This document shows positions 1-13,055 of a stretch of 64,000 nucleotides of DNA, piece after piece. How positions within the stretch are numbered: the stretch's first letter is position 1; every line of letters begins with the position of its first letter. The notes under the pieces were generated by a model. That model did not search any database. It was not told where the DNA came from and saw only the letters and a list, made by a program, of their open reading frames with translations. Origin of the DNA: Eunapius fragilis (taxonomy: Eukaryota; Porifera; Demospongiae; Spongillida; Spongillidae). The stretch is taken from NCBI GenBank assembly GCA_963681505.1, contig OY811975.1, positions 10,180,230 through 10,244,229 on the forward strand, given 5' to 3'. The translations under genes and the position numbers were made by a program.

Positions 1-267
1 CACATGTGATGGAATTGGACCAATAGAAGTATAGCACATTCTGCAGGCTTTGCAGGTATAAAAGTCACTCATGCACCTGCTGAATTATAGTGCACTTTAA
101 TTTGCAAAAAGAGGTAAAAATTTAATAATACTCTATGTGGATTCACGTCTAAAGGCTTTGCATTTTGCTTGAAAAAAGAAAAAGGTAAAAATTTAATCAT
201 ACTCTCTGTCTCTGTCACGTACATATAGATGGCAGCTGAAGACCTTACGGGTTTTTTTAATTATTAG

Positions 268-587
268 GGTCGGAGGATGAAGAGGAGGAAGAGGATGACA
301 TTCATCCACCGACTCCTCTCCCCTTCACCTCCCCGCGAGAAGAAGCCCCGCTGCCCCACCACCACCAGCCCCCGCCACCACCAGCAGCGCTGCCCCCGCC
401 ACCACCAGCAGCAGATATGTACCCACCACCACCAGCAGCAATACCCCCGCCGCCACCACCAGCTGCGCTCCCGCCGGTAGCACCACCAGCAATACCCCCG
501 CCGCCACCACCACCAGCTGCGCTCCCGCCGGTACCACCGCCGCCTGTGCTCCCTCCCTGGCCTGCATGGCCACTGCCACCCTGGTAG
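268..587 (+). CDS. possible 3'-terminal exon of a proline-rich protein (partial)
   Basis: A good splice acceptor (pyrimidine run then TTATTAG, ending at 267) opens a frame that stays open to a TAG at 585-587, about 105 residues. It starts with an acidic stretch (SEDEEEEEDD), continues through a long Pro/Ala region (runs such as PPPPPAALPP and YPPPPAAIPPPPPP) and ends WPAWPLPPW. Upstream exons would lie to the left of the window. Proline runs of this kind usually bind SH3, WW or EVH1 domains, but no fold is visible. The opposite strand of the same DNA (302-685) reads as a glycine-rich protein with a hydrophobic start, and third-position variation cannot separate the two readings. I prefer the plus strand because of the acceptor and the acidic lead-in. 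Confidence 0.35.
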
Positions 588-804
588 AACCCACCATGGC
601 GGGGAGGCCGGGGAGGAGGACGTCCCCGCAGGAGACGAGGGCGCGGGCGAGGACAAATCGTTATAAATACAACTAAAAAATACAACTAATTCATACTATT
701 ATAATTATTATTATTAAAGTTATTTGTTATTGCATTTAAGAGATAACAGGGATCTTGATTATTGACTACGTTACTGTTTTGACAGGTTGAAAAAAACTTA
801 TGAA

Positions 805-1078
805 ACAAGTAAATCAAAACGTTCTCTAACGAGAGAGTTGTTGGTATAAAGGATTGACCAATGGTGGTGTAAAAAGCACGGAAACAAGAGTGACAGAAAT
901 TGAAATAGGCCTATATTTAGCACGCTCACAAAAAAAAGCGCATGCCTGGCTAAATATAGGCTTATTTCAATTTTCCAGTAAAAATTCTGTCACTCTTGTT
1001 TCCGTGCTTTTTACACCACCATTGGTCAATCCTATATACCAACAACTCTCTCGTTAGAGAATGTTTTTATTTACTTGT
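805..1078. mobile_element. MITE family A, copy 1 (near-perfect palindrome)
   Basis: The arms read ACAAGTAAATCAAAACGTTC at the left and its near complement at the right, and contain the motif TTCTCTAACGAGAGAGTTG followed by GTGGTGTAAAAAG. The whole 274-bp unit folds on itself around position 945. There is no coding capacity. The same termini recur at 3505 and 52644. I could not define a target-site duplication. Confidence 0.8.
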
Positions 1079-1718
1079 ATCTGTTGCAATTCAAGATATT
1101 AATTTATATCATGTATTTGCTCTATGATCGAGATGCGAATTTCACTATAGACAAACCAGGATACTGTATACACAAATTAGGAGATCTCATGTGTCAGACT
1201 GGCACGTTAATGGCTAAAAGTGAAAAGACAACGTTGTGACGTTTATCACACTTCCTGATACATCTTTATTGAATAGAAACTCATCAGTTTGTTTTGCGCA
1301 CCATATTGATTTACATACATACAATTTATTGCACTAATAATAATTTGAAAAAAATTATCAACAACCTTAGTCTAGTTCACAGTCCTGTGCTCTTGCTAAC
1401 ACATAGCCCGACCTGGGGAAGCCATTTCAGCAGCTATTGTCAAGGTGTCTCTCCTCACTACATGGTCTTCTACGCCATGTATCAGGAACTACGATAGTAG
1501 TTCCTATATAGGATTGACCCGGGTCGTGAATATCATTTTTTTTTAAACGCGACCCGCGCATAACTCGCGTACCAAGAAGCGGATAGTGTAGCACTTTGTT
1601 GCTATCGAACCAGAAGGTAAAGACGATCATTTTAATGTTTTATTCCAGTCTTCAAACTGTTTGCTTTTAAGAGAACAAAAAATTTCGTGTTTTAACTCGT
1701 CCCCAGGCCAATTCTTCT

Positions 1719-1765
<47 letters not shown>

Positions 1766-2440
1766 TTCTTCTTCTTCTTCTAATTCTCGGGTGAGTATAA
1801 CTCCAGTTAGGAATGGTTTTAAAGAGCGCCAATTATACCAATCGCTTTAGAATCTCCTGGAAGGACCTCTTCAGGTTGAAGCGTTAATGATCAGATAAGT
1901 ATACATAAAAAGTAAATGACGGATAAGATTTCAAAGTTCAATTGGAGATCCTGCTTTCTGAGCAGGAAAGGTCGATGGCCTCACTGAACATGTTTTTTGG
2001 TCTGTGACAGGAGGACCTTGAGCCTCTGATGCACATTATTGCAGAACGCAATAGGGAGAAACCTCAGCTTGCATCGTAGCCAAAATAGAGTAGAGCTACA
2101 TTTGCAGTACATCGTGAGGTATCAGATATATGAATAAAGCATAAAACTGACATACGTAATCATTACATAATGCGGAGGGTTAAATGAAAGCGTTCCCACG
2201 GCAACATTCACGTATAATTAGAATTGTGCAGCGTTAGACGAGATGGAAATTTCATTTGATCGCAGCTTTTCATTTGATTGCCACTTTTGGCTTTTTGTCA
2301 ATATACTTTCACGTCAAAAAAAGAGGACAGCTAAACGACGAATAGCTCCAAAATCGAGACGGTCGACGAGTTAGAGCCCTCCCGCGCTTCGGACAATCAG
2401 TGCTGACCCTTCAAAAGCGGGCGTCTGCTCGTGACGGTAA
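1079..2440. other. spacer with no supported gene
   Basis: AT-rich spacer. It contains a GTC/TTC microsatellite (1719-1781) and short open frames with no recognisable domain or splice context. Nothing else is supported. Confidence 0.6.
1719..1781. repeat. GTC microsatellite passing into TTC
   Basis: About fifteen GTC units followed by five or six TTC units, in noncoding spacer. Confidence 0.95.
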
Positions 2441-2445
2441 TTGAA

Positions 2446-2600
2446 TTGGGGGGGGGGGGGGGGGGGGAGACAGCATAAGTGAAATTAAAGGGGCTACATC
2501 AGGGGCGGATACAGGAATTCTATAAGGGGGGTGTCGGACATGAATAATCAATAGGGGGGGGGGTGCGGGAGGGGGATGTGCCCCTCCCGCGCGAAGCGCG
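2446..2600. repeat. poly-G tract with adjacent GGGGCGGAT repeat end
   Basis: A run of about 22 G (from 2447) is followed at about 2500 by CAGGGGCGGATACAGGAA and further G runs. The phrase (AGAGGCGGAT or CAGGGGCGGAT next to a G or C homopolymer) recurs near 3430, 9340, 9520, 51711 and 57229, so this looks like one end of a dispersed element rather than an isolated homopolymer. Confidence 0.6.
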
Positions 2601-3236
2601 GAAGCTTTTGATGTCCCGCACTTGGCGACACAGACTATACCTATCAATATTAAAGCATTAAACTGGGGGAAAAGTAAATGGCGGCGAATAATGGTTGGGG
2701 GGGTTCAGCGTGGGTATCAGTGCAACTCATAAACTGCGTATACTAAATTCATGCCCTATTGGAGTGGAATGTAGAAACTGACGAGAGAGGCATTTCACAT
2801 TTGATTGAATTACCGTAATATGTACATTTACTACAGCATATCATTTACTGATACAAAATACAACATTTTCCTGTGCATGTGCTTGCTGATAAATGCTTCA
2901 CATACATTCATCAATTTCAATTGTGACAAATGCTGAGCGTATAGTTTATATAATTAGCAACTTAGAATTGAATACCGGGTAGCCCTTATTGGCATAACGA
3001 GATACACGATCGGGCGGTTGAAGTCATGACGGGTGCGTGATTCCTGTACGCGTAAATCCGTAAATCTTTTTGCGCATTACATAATTACCTTCTGCTTTCT
3101 TGGAAAAGATACTGCCGAATCAATGAGGTGAGTGAACACGTTTGCTTTCCATCTGGATGATAAGCTATATCACATGGGATGTTGTTAATTGCATTCGTTA
3201 ACAGTATTTTGACAGTTCATCATCAGGTCTGAGGGC

Positions 3237-3267
<31 letters not shown>
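3237..3267. repeat. poly-C tract
   Basis: An uninterrupted run of about 30 C, followed closely by CAGCCTCTGTCGC, a degraded version of the repeat end seen elsewhere beside homopolymers. A second end (CATCCGCCTCTG) lies at 3422-3433. Confidence 0.85.
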
Positions 3268-3272
<5 letters not shown>

Positions 3273-3504
3273 ATCAGCCTCTGTCGCTTTGTCGTCAAGA
3301 GGTTAATGTGGTGAAGATATGGTTGACCAGGTTGATTTGCGTACATGTACTTAAATTCACGTTAATTTATTCATGATCGGCTGGAAGGGGGTTGTCTGGA
3401 CACCCTGGACTCCCCCCCTGCATCCGCCTCTGTACATCATAACTATAACTTGTGAGCACTTGCCAGTATTCGCAGAAATCATCAACAATAAAATTAATAA
3501 TAGA

Positions 3505-3772
3505 GGAAATAAGAAAACATTCTCTAACGAGAAAGTTGGTGGTATAGGCAAAGGTGGTGTAAAAAGGAAGGGAACAAGGTTTTGGGAAATGAAAAATGAG
3601 ACAAAAATCCTATCTTTAGGTTCTGTTACATTTACATGTGCTATATATAGGATTTTTGTCTCATTATTCTTTTCCCAAAACCTTGTTCCCTCCCTTTTTA
3701 CACCACCTTTGCCTCCAATTCCTGTATCCCACCAACTTTCTCGTTAGAGAATGTTTTTCTTTACTTGTTTCC
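3505..3772. mobile_element. MITE family A, copy 2 (palindromic)
   Basis: Both ends carry CATTCTCTAACGAGAAAG or its complement, with GGTGGTGTAAAAAGGAAGG just inside, as in copy 1. The arms pair around about 3630. The centre differs from copy 1, so copies are related mainly through their terminal 80-100 bp. No protein is encoded. Confidence 0.8.
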
Positions 3773-3821
3773 TAGCTCTATTTTTAAATTTATTGAACTA
3801 AAGGCTACATCCCATATCTAC

Positions 3822-4042
3822 AGGATGTCTGAGGTTGAGAGGAGTAGGCAGGGTGTCTGAGGTTGGGAGGAGTAGGCAGGATGTCTGAGGTTGAGAGGAG
3901 TAGGCGGGATGTCTGAGGTTGAGAGGAGTTGGCAGGATGTCTGAGGTTGAGAGGAGTAGGCAGGGTGTCTGAGGTTGGGAGGAGTAGCCAGGATGTCTGA
4001 GGTTGAGAGGAGTAGGCAAGATGTCTGAGGTTGAGAGGAGTA
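3822..4042. repeat. 28-bp minisatellite, about 8 copies
   Basis: The unit begins AGGATGTCTGAGGTTGAGAG and ends GAGTAGGC. Copies differ by single changes (GATG/GGTG, GAGA/GGGA). Because 28 is not a multiple of 3 the array is open in several frames, which produces false open frames of up to about 100 codons. Confidence 0.95.
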
Positions 4043-4948
4043 TTGAGTAGTGCTAGCCAGTTTAGTGATAAGACTTTGATTACTTCATACCCATGATCAC
4101 AGCTACTAATCTGATAACAATTAACCATTTGTAGTTAATTACAAGCAAACACAAGCATCATCCTAAATAAAATCGAAGCAAAGCAATAGCATGCAGTGTG
4201 AAAAGAAAGATAACAACTGAATGAAAGAGACAGACATTGATTTAATTCATTGATCTCATAACTCAGGGTCTGACGGCTATTAACATAGCTTAATGCTGGT
4301 CAGTACGTATGGGGTGTGGTCAGTAGATATGGTGTGCAATTGATATGGGGTGTGCTAGATATAGGATCTGGTCCTAGTTCAGTTTGGAGTAGACCATGAA
4401 CCGACCAGATAGAGCCCGAGGGCTTCTTTCTCATGCAACTTCATCACGCACTGACGTGGCTTCGGAAATTTGTACGATGGCCACCCAATTAGTTGTATAC
4501 CTTAATTGTGTGTAATAGGATCTATTAGCAGCCGCTAAACCCTTAGTTTACTTCAACACATAAGAACACACAAACAGCTTATATAGTTTTCCTGGGCTTC
4601 CTGTAACCCCCCTATCCCAGGGGTATAATTACTTCATAGAACAAGTGACAGGAAGTGAGTCATGGATATACTATATTCATGCTCCACGTGCATGTGTTTG
4701 TCAAACGCACGTGATCGCGAGGCTTTGTGACATGGGTGGACAAGGGGCGTACAGACTGCCTCAGGAGCACACTGCACAGCCTGATCACGCAATCCTGACC
4801 CTCATGATTAAAATATCTTTAATTGGAACAAATACAGGTACATATAATCCACACACTGGCAGCACTACGTAACCTACATGCATGACATGTAAGTAAGAAT
4901 ACATGTACTCTGCACACGACAGCAGCCATCCCTCTCTAGTCCATCCAT
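4043..4948. other. intergenic sequence downstream of the CD225 gene
   Basis: No gene, repeat array or RNA recognised. It includes the 3' flank of the minus-strand CD225 gene; an ATTAAA overlaps that gene's stop codon. Confidence 0.5.
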
Positions 4949-6025
<1,077 letters not shown>

Positions 6026-6031
6026 CTGTGG

Positions 6032-8474
6032 CGTGGGAATAGGTGAGAACGAGGATCAGAAGTGTTATAAGTTGTAGCGGAATTGGTGTATATAGAAACT
6101 TTATAGTTCTGTTGGCTTCTGTCGGATACACCTGGGATAATGTTTGAACTACATACAATGATGCGGATCTCGGCGAGTAGTCGGTTAACGCAGCTATATA
6201 TGATCTCCATGGTGATGATCTGCGAGACCCTACATGATATGCCGTGTCGAACTAGGGGTATGGGAAGAGATGTACCACGTGCGTGTGCAGAATTCAAGGT
6301 AGAGGGAAAGCGCTGAACTTTTTACGATTCGGAACACCGATATACGCCGTGGCCTGGCGCGGCTGGCGGTGCAGCTATAAACATGCATCAAATCCTAATA
6401 CTACAGGTCTAAGACGCGTTTTGCAAGTTTCTCGTCGACGTTTGTTCTTTGTTGATGTGGCCTCAAACGTTTTTGACATTGAAGAAATAAAGACACTCCT
6501 GCAACGCTGATGGCGTTGGAGATAAACAGACGATCGACCCGTTCGCTGTACGGAGATAGGCACGTTTAAACATGACGCAAACTCTTTCCCCTTGTCTCCT
6601 AACTTGTATTATATACTATCCACTTCCGCGCTGCCCCGGAATACTATATACGCTGGGCTACTATATCCGCGAAGCTAATATATCCGCGCGACCCGCTCGC
6701 CTTAATAATTAAATGAACCATTCATTCCAGCCATCGTCAACGATCCGCCGACCTATCTATAATTTCAGGCCTATAAAAACCATGCCGACGGCAATTGACA
6801 CCCCCAACTCACCTTCCATTTCAGCACCGGCTTATAGAGATGAATGCACTGAAATATGTAAAACCCCAGTGTGTAATATATACCCCGTACCCGGGAGGGT
6901 GCTGTGTATTTCCGGTTTGCGTATATAATTTCCGGATCACTATGACATGATAACATGACACTATACCAGCGCGACATTAGTTTATATATACCGATAATTA
7001 CGGGTGTGAACTATAGTCCCATGCATGCATGAACCTCAAATGCTCTGAACTGGGGTGCATGGATTCACCGATATATATTAATCAACAGAATGGGAATTAG
7101 AATATAAAGCTGCTTGTAATGGTCTGTGATAATATATGAATACGTCAGGTAAAGCATGCAGTTGGAGATAAACCCCGCGTCATTGTGCATCGTGCATGTT
7201 GACCATTTTTGATCGCCAAACTAATATACTGACTGCAAGCATGAAGGTTGTATACGGGATGATGGTATATACTATATATAGCTCAGTGAGCATGCATGAC
7301 ATCTGACGAAGACTATATACAGTACACGACATCCTGCAGACCACCTCATGCATCCTGTCCTATATATTTCAATTGTTCTAATGGCAAAGCCACAGGTGAT
7401 ATAGAGCTCCCTATAAATGTAACGTCATGTTCTGTTGATCAGGTCTTCAATATGTGAAGTTACACGTTCTATTTGGGACGTTAACATATTGGCGACGAGG
7501 GCGATGTTTCAAATTGTGCCGACCTTTTCCAGAATTCAGCCGACTTCTCTGATTCTCTAGGCACATGGATCTTGTGTACAATATTAATTGTTTTGTGTTT
7601 GTTTTCGATTATCGATGTTTAGGTTACTATGTTATCGGTGCTTACGTTTATGTGTGTATAGTCTATTTACAATGCTAAGAAATCTGTTACTAAGTGATCC
7701 TCGTCCCTCGACCACCCACACGCCCATCTCAGATGTATACAAAAGGAACACGTACCCTCCATAGTAGTACGGAGGAGTCAACCCCATGCACATTAGGGAG
7801 GAGGGTGCCTATCTCGCATGTGTTTTCTTGAGAAACTGCCGATTCTCTCGCATATATATATTTTTTCGCTACACGCATGCGGCAGGTACTCACATCAGAA
7901 GTTAATAACTTAGTATGTTCGCATTGCCTAGCTCTCTGACCTCAGTTTTCATCATTTGAACACAAAAGAAAGACATGCAGGTTTCAGTATTTGAAGGCTA
8001 ATTCCAATTCATATATATTCATAGCTGCTATATGAAAAAAGTACACATGCATTGTATAGCGTCGTGATAAATTAAAATTTGAATTGCGGCCTTTTTTCCC
8101 TTGTGTAATCGCACCATAGTTTTGTGTATATTGAGCGTGGGGGCGATACATGTATATCACGGCAAAAAAGGATGGAGTGTGTATTGGAGTACTTACTTAT
8201 GTATTTTCCATTTCATGAATAGAGTTGATTGCTTTCGTGCGAAGGCCGAAGGTAGCAAAAACGTTGGAAGAATGTATTTTCAGTTTTAAGATGTTGACAT
8301 TTTCCAAGAGAACAACACTATTGAGTTTCAACCAAAAGTTTGGTTCTTTTTCATTGCTACTACCGTTAACAATCACTGCTAAATGACAATCCACCCCATT
8401 AAAGCACGATAACACATTCATTTTCATTCCATAATCTCCGCCATAAAATTCGACATCGTTACCATAGCGCGCAT
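6032..8474. other. AT-rich spacer upstream of CD225 copy A
   Basis: It should contain the promoter and first exon of the minus-strand CD225 gene, but no start exon could be chosen. An ATG at about 6209 (minus) lies in an open frame but does not splice convincingly. The rest is AT-rich sequence with many TATA runs and no supported gene. Confidence 0.45.
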
Positions 8475-8919
8475 ACTGCATGTTGGTGAAGTGGGTGATA
8501 AAGCTTATGCACTGCCGCTCTCCCGATGCGTATGAATCTCATAGGAATGCCTTTCAATTTTTAAGGACTGGTTGGAACTGCTGATGATCATGACCATCTA
8601 GCTAGCGTGCAAGCAGAAGGTTACAGGTGTGATGATGATATCAGTACCGATGGTGGGATTCAGCTAGTTAGCTCAGATGAATGGGAAAGGAAATGCAGAC
8701 ATGTTCTGTTGATGATAACCCCATGTCTGTATTTCCTTTCCTATTCATCTGAGCTAACTATCACACCATCAGTACTGATATCTTCATCACTTCTGTAATC
8801 TGCATGCTTATAGCCATGATGGTCATGCATCATCAGCTGTTCCAAACCAGTCCTTGATTCATACGCATCGGGAGAGCCGCAGTGCATAAGCTTTATCACC
8901 CATTTCACCAACATGCAGT
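8475..8919. repeat. 445-bp inverted repeat (foldback element)
   Basis: The left arm starts ACTGCATGTTGGTGAAGTGG and the right arm ends in its near complement (CATTTCACCAACATGCAGT). The arms pair for about 220 bp each with several mismatches and small gaps, around a short centre near 8710. No coding capacity. A MITE is likely, but no second copy is in the window. Confidence 0.8.
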
Positions 8920-9114
8920 GTACTTTTCTGCCTCGACAACGTCTAAATTAGAGTTGGGTGCTATATGATGCGCTATACATGTAGTATCACTCTTCGCAAT
9001 CATGCAGATATTGCGGCACGTGTCTGTGGGGGGGATTTGGAGGTCTCGAAAACATTGATGGCACAAAACCAATTTATGTGATTTGGTTCCCGAGATGGTA
9101 TAGTATGTTTAAGC

Positions 9115-9233
9115 TACTCTCAGTCCCAAACCCAACGGACGCAGCTGCGGATGGATTACATCACCGCGTTACGCGTCAGTGGCGGTGATGTAGTCCATCC
9201 GCAGCTGCATCGTTGGGTCTGGGGCCGCGACTA
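9115..9233. mobile_element. MITE family B, degenerate copy
   Basis: The arms carry GCAGCTGCGGATGGATTACA on the left and the complement on the right, with GATTACATCACCGC near the centre. The outer ends (TACTCTCAGTCCCAAACCC; GGGTCTGGGGCCGCGACTA) are diverged versions of the ends at 9860. No clear target duplication remains. Confidence 0.65.
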
Positions 9234-9335
9234 TGTATACTGGTATGTATGGTTCACGGCTGTTCCCGGCAGGACAATAGGTGCTGAAATTAGATCATAT
9301 GTGAATTGTATTTCCTATATCATGTATCATGATGC

Positions 9336-9530
9336 CATAGCAGAGGCGGGGGATATTGGGGAGTATTCCCCCCCCCCCCCCCCTCCCCCCCCCCCCCGCC
9401 AAAGATATCTCATTAATTATTCAACAACTAATTGTTATGAATCAAACCTCATCTTTGTTAATTTGTGTTGTTAATTTGCATGTTAATTGCCCCCACCCGC
9501 AAATTTTTCCTAGATCCGCCTCTGCATAGC
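9336..9530. mobile_element. short element bounded by AGAGGCGG ends, with poly-C core
   Basis: Left end CATAGCAGAGGCGG, right end CCGCCTCTGCATAG: inverted ends about 12 bp long enclosing about 195 bp with a C-rich homopolymer (9369-9397) and AT-rich sequence. It is the only example in the window with both ends of the GGCGG/homopolymer repeat preserved. Confidence 0.5.
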
Positions 9531-9859
9531 TCATAATCGGGGCACCATACGCATCAGAGCCAGTGTCTGTTAGATATGCAGGAAGTAATGCCTTTTTGGG
9601 TTAAGTACGCATTCCAAATAGCAAAGTGCCTTTTGCGCAAGTCAACGCAACAACTGTTGCTCTGTTTCACCACGTGCGCATCAATTAGCGTACGGAGGTG
9701 TGAGAACACCTTGTACTTGGTAAATCGTACTGCTCAGTTTTGCTCTTATAACATCGGCTACGCTCGCTTGGTAAGGACAAGATCCCCGACGTGGTGTACT
9801 TACGCAGGGGTGTGTGGTAACGCTTAAACGCTGTTAAAAGCTGGAAAGCCATTCAGTGG

Positions 9860-9973
9860 TAGTCTCGTACCCAGACCCTGGTTCCCACAGCTGCGGGTGG
9901 ATTACATCACCGCTACGTAGCAGTGATGTAATCCACCCGCAGCTGTGGGAACCAGGGTCAGTGTACGAGACTA
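9860..9973. mobile_element. MITE family B, intact copy with 9-bp target duplication
   Basis: A 114-bp palindrome whose ends read TAGTCTCGTACCCAGACCC and the near complement, with GATTACATCACCGCTACGT at the centre. It is flanked by the perfect direct repeat ATTCAGTGG (9851-9859 and 9974-9982). A 9-bp duplication is typical of Mutator-like elements; no transposase is present, so it is non-autonomous. Confidence 0.85.
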
Positions 9974-9982
9974 ATTCAGTGG

Positions 9983-10275
9983 AGTACGAATGCACATAAT
10001 TTTGTCGTGCTTTCAAATTGACACCTCATCCAGCCTCAGCTGTTCTGCAACCAGTACTATGAAGCGTACAATTTATAGTTGCATCCCAGAAGCAGAAATG
10101 TTTAGTTCAGCAATACGACTATAGTTCAGACATTCGATGGAGAGATGCATGCCGGTTGCATTAGGCTATAGCTTGTTGGCATGACCTTCTCTCAGCCCCT
10201 CCCTTCCTACATCATGATCACCCCATGCGCACACATAAAGGGATCTATTGGTGATAGACCATTTTACATGTGCAA

Positions 10276-10308
<33 letters not shown>

Positions 10309-12904
10309 TTTCACCAATAAAAGGGTTCAATCTTCACATCCACCATTGGCCACAATACAAATGCTCAATTGGTATGTCCTATTTGCCTCAGTGTGCTGCA
10401 GGAAACCAATACAGTTATCATGTGACAGGCTTGTGTGTGCTTCATGCCTGATAGAAAGTCAGAAAATAACACCCCCCCCCCCCCCGTGCGTTATTTTTAA
10501 ACTTTATTGAAACTAAACTGCATTGGCGTCACAGTTCATTACTTTAAACACCACATTCTCTGTGCAATTAATAAGCTGCCATTGCTAAGGTACTTAACAT
10601 TCATAGTGGGTGGGCAGGTCCTAACATTTTCGATGGAATGGGACAGCCATGGGTTCACGATTATTAGAGCATTTAGACATTATAACTGCTGGTCCAGGAA
10701 TGGGTGCATTGTGGGTGAGCATCATGCATACCCCTGTTCACACACAGCCATCTATTGGAGTGCACATTTGATCTATCGAGTAATGCCATGCTTGAGTTGT
10801 AGTAAGTATCAAATATCCCATTTGACCTCCCTATTGACACTTCCTAATTACTGTGTTCCCATTCAGTTGGGTTCTTCCTCTCAGATCCATGAGGTTATAA
10901 AGGTTACCATACCCATTGCACTGTGCAAATGATTTGTTATACGATAGCGTATTCTATAGCGTATATTCGAATATACCCCTTAAATATACGCACCTGCGTA
11001 TAGAACCATATACACGGGTGCGAAAATTGAAATAAAACCGATCACGTGACATTCATGGTCGCTTAGCAAGCCTTTGAATTCACTTTGTGGCTATCTTGTC
11101 GGTCACCGTATACTAAGCGCTTCATATTCCGTGTATTTGTCCTACTCCCACCCCTCGTTCCCGATCCAATTTAGAATCCAATTGAAATTTTAATAATTTG
11201 CACAAGTACAACAGAACAACAAACTAACAGTCCGAGGTGACATTCAGCATAACTTCGTTCCAAGTCGCCTGTACAGAACAACAACTGTAAATTCTTATCG
11301 TCAAAATTATTTAACTCACCGCATATGTATCCTTGCGAACTGTCGTGTTGATACAACAGAGACATTGAAATGAAAACGAAATTGGCAACGCTTACCTTTT
11401 AGTCACGTTTCATCTAGCAAATTGTGAACAGTTGGGAAAGGTCAAGGAGGTTAAACGCTTACCGGACCTGTCAGCAACAAATCACGATGAAACTGTCTGA
11501 TAATACCCGACTTGTCAAAGTGTCCGGATTCGCCCAACACGTAGCCAGTTACACGAACAACTTTAGACAAATGGACGAGTATAGCAGCACTTCGCAAAAC
11601 AAGAAATGGCATACCTTTTTCTACCGTCCTCCGTTGTGCCGGTTTCGGTTGCTCAACGGGAACACTTGGGACATGCCAAACAGTGAGAGGTGATTAGCAA
11701 CACTATTTCTCGTCAACTTAGTCTTACCGTTCAAACAATACGCTGATCTCAAGAGTCCATTTTCAGAGTCTTCGCATTAAAAGCAATCAACACGCGGCAA
11801 TGGAATAGCCCGCCTAAAATTTACAAGTCACGTGCGGTAAGCAAATCACATTCCTAATTGGAGCAGCCCTATACCATCGCTCATGTCAGAAAGCGCACCA
11901 AAAAAGATCATCACCAACACAATGAATCATAGCATGTCTGTTACCATGCAAGGAAGCGATGGCACCTCGATGAGATTTCTGGAGAACCCGAAATCATATT
12001 TACTAGCCTAAGGATCTGACAGCTGGGATCTGACATTGTGGAAACTAATTACTTCTAAAGTACATATCTTTTATTTGTATAAATGCAATATCCGCTGTAT
12101 ACATAATTTAGTATACAGCTAACATGAGACCATGTACCAGTACAATACATATATACTCACGCTCGCAAGTGGCTGTGGTAAAAAATTTGATAGGGGATAG
12201 CTTCGAGTAACCAGTACGTATACATACATGGAGTGCTCCATTCGTCGACCGACAGTGGCTACAGCTTGACTTTTGTTCGCTAAAAGGATGTTAAAATGAC
12301 CATGTCAGCATCTGTAAACAAGTATGATTATAGGACAAGGTACGGTTTTAACCGGACCACTTATTCCCCGAGGGAAGAAAAAACAGTTGTGACCCCCTGA
12401 CGTATGCATTAACCGGCCCTCCCATACCGGCCATAGTTATAACCGGAGCACTTACTATAGTGTGGCTCCACTAGCCTGTAAGATGAGAAGAGCATTTTAG
12501 CTGTGGCCAAGTGTAATAAGCGCACAACGGGTTATTGCTTGGTCATTACATTTTAATGGCTGCCTATGTAAACTGTGACGCAAGTGCGGTTGTGTATTCG
12601 TGAAATATACAACGTCGTATATCTCAAATGTACTGATCCGGCGTATATTTCAAGTATAGTCCAAAGTATACAGTATCGTATAACAAACTATTTGCACAGT
12701 GTTGGATGTATTGTATGTGAATGGGACTGTGTTGTATATAAGGTGGTTGCGAATTGCAGTTTTTGGAGTGCTATTACAGAGTGCACATGCACTCAAATAT
12801 GGCATTGGCTTTGAAGATGCCCTTGTGTGTACAGGGATAAGATGTACCTCTGAGCTTTGTTGTGCTGTCCTATGCTTCATGTGGCAACATATTAGGTGTA
12901 TACA
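9983..12904. other. spacer with no supported gene
   Basis: AT-rich intergenic sequence with poly-C tracts at 10279-10308 and about 10471-10485. Several short open frames (for example 10507-10932 and 11424-11693) show no known domain, no repeat structure and no splice support. TAACCGGACCAC-like phrases near 12345 and 12430 hint at an old repeat. Confidence 0.5.
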
Positions 12905-13051
12905 AAGCACTTCAGTATACCAGTGTAACTCAGTACCACAGTATACCCTAGTAAACCACTCAGTATACCTCAGTATAACTCAGTACCACAGTATACCTCA
13001 GTATACCTGAGTATACCACTGTATACCAAAGTATGCCACAGTATACCTCAG
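12905..13051. repeat. short-period CAGTATACC repeat
   Basis: Irregular units of about 10 bp (CAGTATACCT, CAGTACCACA) form a degenerate array that ends exactly at the left end of the palindromic transposon at 13056. Related sequence continues on the right side (TATACCACAGTAGACC at 15101), so the transposon entered this array. Confidence 0.75.
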
Positions 13052-13055
13052 TATA

